The notes below the pieces were generated by a model, which worked only from the letters and a program-made list of their open reading frames with translations, had not been told where the DNA came from and ran no database searches. The translations under genes and the position numbers were made by a program. From Ypsolopha sequella (lineage: Eukaryota > Arthropoda > Insecta > Lepidoptera > Ypsolophidae): DNA of 64,000 nt. The stretch spans positions 11,569,977 through 11,633,976 of the forward strand of contig OW203989.1 of assembly GCA_934047225.1 (NCBI GenBank), written 5' to 3'. Below, piece after piece: positions 25,291 to 35,259 of the stretch (its first letter is position 1; each line of letters opens with the position of its first letter).

Positions 25291-28200
25291 CTGAAAAATA
25301 TGTGAAAATGGTTGAGTAAGGACAGTTGTGAGGTGAAGGCGAAAAAACACGTAAGAATCTCCCTTCAATTTTGCTTCGTACGTGTAACCAAAACATTATA
25401 TTATTATCGTACGTTTACGTATGATTAAAGTTAAGTAAAATACTTAAAATTATAATTAATTTTCTACACAATTATATGCATAGGTATTTTAACTGACTTG
25501 TGAAAAGGAGGAGGTTCTCATTTGACGTAGCTGTATATTTTTGCTTTTCCAAATTGATAAGAAAAGACGATCTTATACGAGAATGAGATATTTGAATAAA
25601 AAGAATGCATCGTACATAATGTCTGTAACCTGCTTTAAAACTTAAACCAAACTTAAAACTTAAACTTATTCAGTCCATGACTAAACATACTTTGTTGAAC
25701 ATGTTTTATTCTACTACTCAAAAATTACTTTCTTTGCAAGTAGTGTTCAAATTTTGTATGGAGAAGTGAGTTCTTTTTTTCACGTTATTCCAAATTTATA
25801 TTATTATTACATTATCTATTGCGTTTATATATTATATATTATAATTAATTATTTAAAACGGATCGACTTATGTGAATTATCTCGCTATACGAGACATGTT
25901 TCGAATTCTTTCCGAATTCATTTATATATATTTTTTTTAATATTGATCAGTATGAACATGCGGTTTAAGTTTCACGCCATACCACAAGTACACCTGGAAT
26001 GTATATAGATGTAATCTCCACAGGCGCTTCAGTGAAACAATGTGACGTCATCAAAGATTTTCCTGATTTTCTCCCGAGTGCAGTAATTCACTCACCTAAT
26101 TGAAAAATTTTAGCAAAAGCAAACAAGCCGTTTTCGAGAGAGCAAACTGACAGGGTACTAATTCCAAATTAAACAAATTTTAACAATTAAATGCACCGGA
26201 AGTGAAAGGGCAATTTCTATGTAATCGTAGCAAATATTCCTATATAGGGTAGGGAGGGGGCGGCGGCGCGGCGTTTATGGAAACCCTTCCAGTATTCAGA
26301 ACCCCAGTACTTCTGAACTGCGGGAGCCTTTAAACGTTTGAACGCGCAGTTTGACGGATTAAATGCTACGTTGCTTTTAGTTCTGTAATGCGGGAGGCTT
26401 TACAAACGCAATACTAACCTAATGGATATAAATTCCTACCGCTACTCAGACTAAAATTTGGCTTATATGTTTAACAGAATACGCTCTGTAAACGAACGAA
26501 GATTAAAGAAAGGATGAATATCATACTATTAGGAAATAAAAATAGTTTGAATTGCATGAATTGCATATGGGAGCATAGCGCAAAAATCCCTCCCGCAGTT
26601 CAGATCAAGTACTTTTATGCTTTCTAGTGATCTGAGTAAAGGAAGCGTTTTAATTATGAAGTCTAGAATGCTACACCGGAAACAATACCCAAATCCAGAT
26701 CGATCGCAACTCTGAAAAGGGTAATTTTCTGTTAATTAATGCTAGTAAGCCCTCCCGCAGCTCAGAACTACTGGGGTTCTGAATACTGGAAGGGTTTCCA
26801 AAAACGCGGCGGCGCGACGCCACCTACAGTGCTACAGTTGCTCGTAGCACCCGAGCTGTAGATCTACTACGCCCCGTAGTATCAGCTGATTGTGAATGTA
26901 AATGACCTCTTCTTTTTTAGGGTTCCGTACCCAAAGGGTAACCAACGGGACCCTATTACTAAGACTCCGCTGTCCGTCTGTCTGTCCGTCTGTCTGTCCG
27001 TCTGTCACCAGGCTGTATCTCATGAACCGTGATAGTTAAACAGTTGAAATTTTCATAGATGATGTATTTCTGTTCCCGCTATAACAACAAATGCTAAAAA
27101 ACAGAATAAAATAAATATTTAAGGGGGCTCCCATACAACAGACATTTTTTTTTGCCGTTTTTATAGATAATGGTACGGAACCCTTCGTGCGCGAGTCCGA
27201 CTCGCACTTGGCTGGATTTTTCGTCAATATTAACGATTCGAAAACCGTTTTGAGGAATAGCTTTCCATAGCCGTTTCTATTATACAAATATTAAATTAAG
27301 CATGCATATCCTTTATTAAATAAATAAAAGTGATTTCTTTCATTCGACCTTCAGTGACGTCATCATCACACATTTCAATACGAAAAAATATATTTCTTGA
27401 ACGCATCTTTAAGTCTGAGAAGTATTCGACCATTCAACCTAATATGATTACGTCACATCCTGTAAATAATAAAATTCTTATAAAATCGGGTTAGAAGCAC
27501 GAAAATATGTATTACTGAAATGTATATCTATTTATTCCAAAATACAGATAATAATTGCACGTTGAAGTTAAATAACGGCCGAATTGTCTTTAGTGTAGGT
27601 GTTTCATAGTAAGTTACTATACTAACCTCACGTTTGTGAGTAGAAACCTGTGCTATGAAGTCTGGATGTTGGAGGGTTTCAACAAAATATATATTTCATA
27701 GTAAGTTACTATACTAACCTCACGTTTGTGAGTAGAAACCTGTGCTATGAAGTCTGGATGTTGGAGGGTTTCAACAAAATATATATTTCATAGTAAGTTA
27801 CTATACTAACCTCACGTTTGTGAGTAGAAACCTGTGCTATGAAGTCTGGATGTTGGAGGGTTTCAACAAAATATATATTTCATAGTAAGTTACTATACTA
27901 ACCTCACGTTTGTGAGTAGAAACCTGTGCTATGAAGTCTGGATGTTGGAGGGTTTCAACAAAATCTTGCCAAGGGATCTCACCAAAACCTTCCGGATCAA
28001 ACTGCAAGGAAATACAAACAAAAATTCTTACCTCTTCAAACTTTTAGATCTGATTAGATTACTTAAGGGGCTCCACAATGCTAAACATCAGTTTCCCATT
28101 GGATTCGGTTCGGTCAATGTAGATGGTAAAAATTTGAAAAAATATGTCGTGTTTTTTGACTCAAGACAATTATTAATTACATTTTAAAAACAAACATACT

Positions 28201-31200
28201 TTCAATCTTCTTTAAGTATATTTAAGTACATTATCATTGTTTACGTTGCTCAGAGCTAGTGCCTGGAGTCATGTAAAATATTTTAATTAAGATCTTCCCT
28301 TGAAAATGGAGTAAAGTCCGAAACCGGTTGGGAGTTAACACAAATAAAGTGAAACTACAAGTACAAGTGTTTTAATTCAAGATGTGTTTCAAGTTTCACC
28401 AAGTGCCGACAATCGCAAGTATAAATTTTTAAGTATATTACTTTCAAAAAGCATAAATTTAACAAAAAATGCGATTCAGTTTCCATATTTGAAAACCGAT
28501 TGAAACGAAACCAACACACTCAGTTACTAACTAGAAAAAACATATTTATTATATAAAGAAATTATAGTTAATGTCCTAATGTAGCCATGGTTTTAAAATA
28601 ACTCAAATTTTGCGTGCGCGGCATCGGATTAGAGCAGGATAGACAGTTAAAAAACCAAAGCGTTAGAGCAGGACTGAGTTTTAGCAATGTGCAGCCCAGA
28701 AAAACTTGAAAAACCAATGTTCTCACAGATCATTAAACTTAGAAGGGAAAGAATCCAGGAAAAGAGATAACTGTACGGTCACGTAGTTACAGAATCACTT
28801 TATCCCTATTTAATATTTCTGTCAGCCTTTTACGTCATCATCACACGCACCTTTGCGTTAACCGCCATGTCTCTTCACACATAGGTTCGGCATATATTAG
28901 AGTTCCTCAGACGGAGAGACCGATTGTCTTACTTAGGTAGGTGCTCTAGGCACCATGGCATGGACGTACCCAGGTTTAATTATGTTTGTAAAAAATTGTG
29001 TTTGGAAACGCAAAACGCTTCTAGCAGCTGCTAGCAGAAGTGGCATTTGACCCGGAAAACGTAATATTTTAAACATTTCGGGGGAGGGTTTGAACCCCCA
29101 AAACCCCCCCTGGCTACGCCCATGCTAGGTACCATGGACTTATTTGGTGGGACGCAAGGAAACATTCGATTCAAGTTTTGTGATTTCCTTTCGAAAAGCA
29201 GTCCCTTTGCTATCTGTATGCAAGATTTAGGTCTAATTAGTGCATCAGGTAAAAAGAAATGCTTGTGAAACACTGACGCACGAGTGAAAATACGATTTCA
29301 AAATTGCACCAGAATCACTCCTAGATAGCACAGTAAAAGTTAAGTCCTTAGTGAACCTGAGAATATTGTGTACAAATAAAAATTTGAATTGGCTAAACTA
29401 AATAATAATATTTATTTATTTGAGTAAAAGGAACTTAAGAGTAGTACATTCAAAATAACATCTTACGGCTAATGAAAGGTTATTGCCTAAACTAAACTAC
29501 GAAAGTAGCCTATACTTTAGGCATTAAAAATTTATCAGAATATAAATAGGTCAGATTAAAGATAACAATTTGTATACTTAAGAATTAATTTTATGTTTCA
29601 GACAAAACCTTAAAATTAAATTAGATTAACTATCTACTTAAACTAATTATAGCATCTTACAACATCTAATTTACCACAGAGGTTTTCCGTCTCATCGTAG
29701 GACAGACTTTGTAACCATTCTGAGACTTTATTTTTGCATTTAAATCTGGTAAGGTCGTATAAGTTGATTATTTTATTTATTTTATTAAAAGGTACGGGCC
29801 TAGAAATAAGAATTTTTCTGCGAAAGCGTATTCGGTACGTGTATGAGTGTAGACGTTGTCCATGCGTCTTTTGTTTGTTATTTCCGGGTTGTAAGGTGTG
29901 GATTTATGCTGCATTAGAGTTATTTTCATAATGAAAAGTTGGCGAACTTTTAGGACTTTGCAGGATTGATATAGTTCCCTGGTTGGGAAATCTCTGGATT
30001 ATCCCATGAAAGAATGATAACTTCAGAAAGTATTTAAAAAATGTTGCCAATTACTACTCGTAAATTTAATTTAGTAATGTAATTAATTTATTATAATTTA
30101 GTATTGTAAGTTCAAACTTTCATAAAATTAGTTAGAAAAAACATTACTTTTGGAAAGATTAATGACAAAAATTTACATATTTATACTTGAAAAAAAAGGA
30201 ACCGGGAAAAATTCTAGTAATGTCACCTTTTTTTTTGCTTTCCTCTAATTTTTTCCCTGAGTGTATTTAGTACAGACGCCAACATTTCAAGCTCCCTCTT
30301 TGTAAAAGATTTAAACGGCTATGACGCCGCAATAAGAACTGCCAATAGGTAGCCTGTCATGCTTACGTCCGTACAACTTCTCTACCTTATAAGTTCACCT
30401 AGGGCACAGAATAAAATACTACCTTAGGTCTACTAAGGGTCGGCTTAACTAGCCTCGGATAAGGTGGAAGTGAGAAACTTGTGATTGTTTCTGTTATTTT
30501 TGAATAAAAAGTATTAAATAAATGTAATTTATAGCACTAGGCGAGCATAGACTAATATCAAATAGGCTTTTCTAGAAAAATTGTGTTGAATTTTAATTGT
30601 CTTTGTAAATTATTCGGCAAAACAACTTTAAACCGTGTTTATAGTTACTGTACAGGATCATTTAAAACGTAAAGCATGAAATAACATAATATTGCTAGAA
30701 AAGTCTAATTCGTATTAAAATATGCTCGCCTAATGCCATCACATTTATTTCAGGGGTCGAAATATAGCACCTAATTAAGTATTTAAATTTATGTGGAATA
30801 TAACATATAAAAAATAAAATAAATCGGTATAACCGTAACATTTACTCCACTATAACGTCATATACGTATTTCATTTTTGAGTTAATGTTTATTGAGTATT
30901 TGATTAAGATTCTCACTGAAGGAAAACGCGATTGCATGAAATTTTCTCTATAGAATTTTATTTCTGAAAAGAGCTCTAAATTGTTTTATTTTTTCCTGTA
31001 ATTCTGAAATAAAAGAAATAAATAAATAAAGGTTATTTTTTTAATTAGTCAAATGATTTAAAAAATAAAATGATAATAGTACATTTTATGAGAGCTGCTT
31101 AAAATTGATACAAATTAACAATTTAAAGGGATCCCTTGATCTAAACTCACGCTTCACTTAAACCATTTCAACATTTTCACATTTTTCCAAAAATAAAACA

Positions 31201-34200
31201 AAAACTAAGCGCCCTTAGCCGCAGTTCCAGAGGATATTATCTGAAATTGTTGGTACGTGCTCATGCATCTTGTTTGATGTGTGGAGCTACCGACTGCCCT
31301 ATCTCAGAGTTTATCATTTTATGCACTGCTCCTGTGTATTTTTAATCAGCTAAGGACTTCATTTTCTTTGAAATAAGCTATTTTATTGAAATGGTATTTT
31401 TTGTAGTCGTATATTTTTTTTATTACAACACCCTAATTCATATTAGCCCACCAAATTAAAGTATGTATCTTCCCTTAGGTCGTCCTTCCAGCATTCAATC
31501 TCTCGAGAATCATAGGATGTGACTTTGAAACATAGGTTTCAACTAACAACAACTAACAACTTTTCTCATAGTTTTAATAATAGTTGGATTGACATATATG
31601 TACATATGTATAGCCACGGAATTATCTTTTACCGAAAAAGCCGTCTCCGCTTTTATGTAAAGTCGTCTCAACCTACATACATTTTCGCATAAGCAGAAAC
31701 GACGGAGATTAGTAGGAAATTTTTTAAAGTTCACGGTCAGTCAATCTATAGCCAGAGAATATAACTATAGCTAAGGATATGTACAGTTTTTTTGGTTGTA
31801 AAAACATAATTTTAGAGAAACAACAGCGCAACAGCGCAAGCGCGTATCCAGATTTTAAGTTCGGGGGGGGGGGGGACATTAATATAAACAACCATTTGAA
31901 TTAATTTTGTAAATAATTGGGTTTTATAAGGTGACATTAAGACTAGCAAATACCGGAAATGTCACTTGAATAATTATTTTTAAATGAAAACATAATTAAT
32001 TAAAATATTTTTAGGAACATAATATTACTTTAATATTAAAATTTTAAAATTAAGGGAAATACACTATAACTAATAAAAAACTAAACAAACAAGAATCTAC
32101 TATAAAAATTAAATTAAACCTATCTAAAGCTAAAATTTAAAACTTTAAAATTCTAATTTACAGAAACCAATGGAAACTTTTCGATGGTACTTTACACAAA
32201 ACATAGGTAATAAGGTTTTGTTGAGGAACTTTTGAATATAAGTGTTCTGTTTCGATTAATTAGAAAAAGGCGGGTTTTTCACACTCCGACTGCTAAACCG
32301 CACTTAAATTGTTTTTTTTTCGAGTTTTCTACAAACGCAAGCGTTTTTGCAAATTTTTGCTAATTAGTTCCCAAGCCCCCGGTATGAAATTGGCTGCATA
32401 AATTAATGTAACTTTATTCATATATATTTTCCTATTTCCGCTGGAAGCCATTGCATTAAGTATCGCTTTAGGATCCGGAATGAATGAAGATAATAGATGA
32501 TTGCTCAACCTGCACCGTAGAAACAGGTATGGTTGCCAAGTATAGATTAACTCTGACGGTCAGAAAGAAGATGGGGTCACACGCAGCCAGAACTTGCATA
32601 ATTTCGGATGGTTTAAAAGATTTTTTTCTATATTATCCCACTAAGGTAAGCTCACCACAGATTTTATGCGTCTGCATGAATGTTCACCAATATTTTCGTC
32701 CCAATAATTAATTCTTCCAAATTTGTATTTCTCCCGTGTCCCGTGTGTGTTACGTTAGATTTCGGGGGGGGGATAATCCCAACTATCCCCCCCTGGATAC
32801 GGAGTGCAGCAGGTAAGGTATAAAATACATAAAATGAAGTTATCGTATCGTACGTGTTACTCCGATCCTTTCGGCACCAGAACCAACGGGAATGGTGTCA
32901 CCGAAATGCCCGTATATCACCAAGATGTCACCCAAAAACACCTCACGTGCCTGTTCGCCAGTTTTTTACGAGAAATTCAGGTAGCGGATTGATAAAAACT
33001 GTTTTGGTTTGTGGCTGTTAACTTACTTACCCTATCAAATAGCAGGCGCCATTTCTGTGAACAAAAAAGGATAACGAATTATTTAAAACAATAAAGTAAG
33101 AGATTTAAATATGGTTTACGAGAACATTATTTAAAGCTGAAAACAGTCGTTGATAAAGCTTTTCTTTTTCTAAATCTACTTTTTGTCTTGGTTTATTGTT
33201 TTTGTATTTTATTTTTCTTATTATTAAGTTTAAAGTTACATATAATATATATATCTGTTACGTATGGAAGAGCGGAGCCTCCTATTACAGGTATATCTTA
33301 CTTAAAAGGAGACTCCAATCACTGTATACGATATTGTTTGTACAAGTTTTGAAATAAATAATTTCGTATTTTGTATTTTTTTTGTATTTTCTTGTGAGCT
33401 AAGGCAAAATAGATTGTATCAAAAACCCAATTTACAAAAACTTTCACTTGCTGTCAAATGCATGTCACAGTCCACATTCGGTACATCCGCTTTTTACCGA
33501 CGATTATTACGTCTCAAACGTGATGTGTGGTAAGCTCTATCGCCGCACTTTGGGCACAAAAGGACCAACAGCTGCCTCAAAGCACACAGACTGAACACAA
33601 ATTATTGTGCACCGCGGGGATTGAACCCACGAACCTCTATTTAATACATGTAATCTAGGCCCCTGTACTAGACCTGAAAGACCTGATTTACTTGGTGCCC
33701 CGCTCTACCACCAAGATAATTAATATTTGAACTTAAATAAAAGTAGGTCAGCTTTGCTAATAATAATAAATTGATAAATCTTACTCTAAAATACTACAAT
33801 ATTAAGTTTATTATGTAAGTATGTTTTATTGTGTGTGCGTGAGGGTTTGTGAGGGTGAGAGGGTGTGTAGAAGTGTGTGAGAGTGAAGAAAAATACTGTG
33901 AGGTAAAGCTGCATGCCCAAAAAAGGGTGTATTTGTACTTAGAGTACGGCGACAAGTCCCATCATCATGTTAGGACTTAAAAATCGTCGGTGAAAAGTAG
34001 ATATACGTGTTGACTGTTCACAGTCCACGCCTCTATTAACCCCTCGAGAATATTATCTCATGACGTATGTCCAAAACCTGAAGATACTCACATCATGCAT
34101 CAACTCCCTCCGAATCTCAGCCTCATCAAGCTCCGAGCCCAAGTCCGTATGATCGGTGTCGTACATTGGTTCCGCAGCTCGGGACAGCGAGCCCAAGGAG

Positions 34201-34361
34201 TCGCCGGCCGAGGCGAGGGAACCCGTGACCGTGGGCAGGACCCCGGCCTCGATGCCCGACTCCATGGAGGTGGTGTTAGAGATGAGAGCGGCGGTGGCGG
34301 CGGGAGGAGCCAGGCTGCGGACGTCCGCTCCTCCGCCGCCGCTGCCCACCCATACTGACAT
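25225..34361 (-). CDS. EF-hand rhomboid-like intramembrane protease, 5' coding exons (partial gene)
   Basis: Four coding exons can be joined on the minus strand: 34361-34092, 33054-33031, 28001-27903 and 25290-25225. All junctions are phase 0, with GT donors and AG acceptors, giving 153 residues. Residues 1-90 are Gly/Ala/Ser-rich and become acidic (ending EIRRELMHD). Residues 91-98 read KWRLLFDR, 99-131 begin FDPEGFGEIPWQDF, and 132-153 read ILLDKA...ITFQEFVNV. This is the order seen in the cytosolic N-terminus of RHBDL3 and Drosophila Rhomboid-4-type proteases: a W..LFD helix, a first EF-hand, a K-R-E linker and a second EF-hand. In those proteins the EF-hands modulate a Ser/His membrane protease. 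Both loops here are degenerate: the first has F at position 5 and D at position 12; the second lacks acidic X and Y residues and the central Gly. The membrane and catalytic exons (GxSG, His) were not found, so the family call rests on the N-terminal region. Confidence 0.75.
26261..26821. mobile_element. MITE with GC-rich terminal inverted repeats (rhomboid-like intron 3)
   Basis: The left end CGGCGGCGCGGCGTTTATGG then CCCTTCCAGTATTCAGAACC is complemented at the right end by GGTTCTGAATACTGGAAGGG and ACGCGGCGGCGCGACGC. Arms are about 75 bp; the total is about 560 bp. Confidence 0.85.
26915..27225. repeat. Interspersed 'gggttccgtacc' repeat, long copy
   Basis: Runs from TTTAGGGTTCCGTACCCAAA through CTGTCCGTCTGTCTGTCC and CTCATGAACCGTGATAG to GTACGGAACCCTTCGTGCGC and GAGTCCGACTCGCACTTGGC. 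It is one of the commonest lepidopteran repeat types; the open frames in it are not genes. Confidence 0.8.
27602..27964 (-). repeat. 92-bp tandem duplication of an exon end and splice donor, 3.95 copies
   Basis: Four copies with a period of exactly 92 bp appear identical over the repeat. Each unit holds the last 62 nt of the EF-hand exon (27903-27964 in the first copy) and the first 30 nt of the following intron. GTTAGT donors therefore recur at 27902, 27810, 27718 and 27626. Only the first copy has the exon start and acceptor. Using a later donor would add 92 nt per copy and bring in a stop. Confidence 0.96.
27903..28001 (-). CDS. Rhomboid-like gene, EF-hand exon (residues 99-131)
   Basis: The acceptor tatttccttgcag is followed by 33 codons starting FDPEGFGEIPWQDF and ending STHKRE, then the donor GTTAGTAT at 27902. 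The EF-loop runs from D100 to D111, with G105 and I107 in place but a poor calcium-ligand set. The last 62 nt of this exon, plus 30 nt of following intron, form a 92-bp unit repeated three more times downstream (27602-27872). Only this copy has an upstream acceptor, so it is the functional exon. Confidence 0.85.
28063..28697. mobile_element. MITE family E copy 2, with an insertion (rhomboid-like intron 2)
   Basis: It starts TTAAGGGGCTCCACAATGCT just upstream (minus sense) of the EF-hand exon and ends TTTAGCAATGTGCAGCCC. About 170 bp around 28240-28420 (GAAACCGGTTGGGAG, ACAAGTGTTTTAATTCAAG) is absent from copy 1 and looks like a nested insertion. Confidence 0.75.
28700..33030. other. Rhomboid-like intron 2: repeats only
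   Basis: Contains a CTTCTAGCAGCTGCTAGCAG piece (29015) shared with 36610, a GGCTACGCCCATG end (29112), and a palindrome-like pair around 30290 that recurs inverted at 62085-62150 (CTATGACGCCGCAATAAGA). A G13 run lies at 31862. GCGCGTATCCAG (31840) and CTGGATACGG (32790) may be the ends of one hAT-like insertion. No other exon was recognised. Confidence 0.45.
32150..32312 (-). mobile_element. MITE family B, half copy
   Basis: This is the opposite half of family B: CAATGGAAACTTTTCGATGG, ATAGGTAATAAGGTTTTG, AGTGTTCTGTTTCGATTAAT and GGCGGGTTTTTCACACTCC. Confidence 0.7.
33031..33054 (-). CDS. Rhomboid-like gene, 24-nt microexon (residues 91-98)
   Basis: On the minus strand, a polypyrimidine-like acceptor (ttttttgttcacag) precedes eight codons, KWRLLFDR, and then a GTAAGTAAG donor. 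It is phase 0 on both sides. The peptide is the start of the first EF-hand helix (W..LFD.FD), which the next exon continues exactly with FDPEG. The match of phase, splice sites and protein motif makes a chance occurrence unlikely, despite the tiny size. Confidence 0.75.
33450..33712 (-). mobile_element. tRNA-related SINE copy 2 (rhomboid-like intron 1)
   Basis: On the minus strand: GGTGGTAGAGCGGGGC (A-box-like), CGTGGGTTCAATCCCCGC (B-box-like), then GCGGATGTACC and GTGGACTGTGACATGC as in the other copies. Confidence 0.7.
34092..34361 (-). CDS. Rhomboid-like gene, first coding exon (residues 1-90)
   Basis: The ATG at 34361-34359 opens MSVWVGSGGGG. It is the first ATG after an in-frame TGA at 34430-34428. 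The exon ends in ELMHD, followed at once by the strong donor GTGAGTAT at 34091. Length is 270 nt, phase 0. The segment is GC-rich in an AT-rich setting. It has low-complexity Gly/Ala/Ser runs, then an acidic stretch (YDTDHTDLGSELDEAE) that fits a cytosolic N-terminal tail. The + strand frames over the same bases are shadows. Confidence 0.72.
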
Positions 34362-34984
34362 GGTAGTAACACCATCCACACGACCGCGCGGCACCTTCAC
34401 ACTCTTCCAACACGTTCCATACCTTTTTCAATAGTCATAAGTACAGTCTATTTGTGGAACTCTCTCTCTCTCTAAACGTTTGATTTTTGAACAATCATCT
34501 AAACAACCGAAGTCGAACACTAATGACACTAATGAACACTAATGACATTAAAGTAAATTTTAGGCACGATCCTTGATCACTTTTGGACAGTCATAACATC
34601 ATAAGCAACGTTTTTGGAGTCTGATTTCTATTAGGTATAAAAATTACGGACAGAACTTGAGGACCGAAATCGTTGATATGAGCTGTTTCGGCAGACTTCG
34701 TGGAGGGATATGGACGAAGAATTAGAAACAATTGTGCGTTATAATTATCTAACATGAATCTATTGAAAATACGGGGAAGATTTTAAGGCACATTGTAGTC
34801 CGTTATTGCTTGATCTACCTGAAACAAAAGCAAATTAAATAAATTAAAACCTCAGTATATTTTATCAAATAAAATCTAGAGAAGCGATTTGTTCGTAAAA
34901 GAAAAAAAAACTAATAAGATTCCTTGGGTATCTTCGATGGGTGAAATTATTTAAATAAAAAAGTCACATGTCGTCACGGGATTC

Positions 34985-35257
34985 AAAGGGGTTCCCAAGT
35001 TTGAACTGTGAAATGCAAGTCACAGTCCACACTTAGTACACCCGCTTTTCACCGATGATTATTACGTCATAAACGTGATGGTTCGTGAGCCCTATCGCCG
35101 TACTTCGGACCAACAGCTTAACAAATGGACCAACAGCTTATCGTGCCTTCTGCTGAAGCACGTCGAACGAACACAAACTTATGTGCACCGCAGGAATTGA
35201 ACCCACGACATCAGGTTTAGCAAGCGAGCCCTCTACCACTCGCCCACAGAGGCGGTC
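34985..35257 (-). mobile_element. tRNA-related SINE copy 3
   Basis: On the minus strand: GGCGAGTGGTAGAGGGC (A box), GTGGGTTCAATTCCTGC (B box), then the shared body ending near GCAAGTCACAGTCC on the + strand. The tRNA-like head is degenerate and is not a tRNA gene. Confidence 0.72.
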
Positions 35258-35259
35258 AA

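Noticed and set aside
26832..27287. Two minus-strand open frames
   Set aside because: Both lie in the long 'gggttccgtacc' interspersed repeat.
27602..27964. Possible CRISPR-like or satellite array
   Set aside because: Units abut without variable spacers and contain a known exon end and donor; this is a tandem duplication in a eukaryotic gene.
29031..29273. Minus-strand frame with GGFGGSNPPPK
   Set aside because: It overlaps a repeat piece (GGCTACGCCCATG end, CTTCTAGCAGCTGCTAGCAG) also found at 36.6 kb.
34095..34434. Plus-strand and second minus-strand open frames
   Set aside because: Shadows of the GC-rich first exon of the rhomboid-like gene; only the frame starting at 34361 has a matching donor and leads in phase to the EF-hand exons.
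34985..35257. tRNA gene
   Set aside because: Box A and box B are recognisable, but the cloverleaf ends are degenerate and the body matches two other SINE copies.
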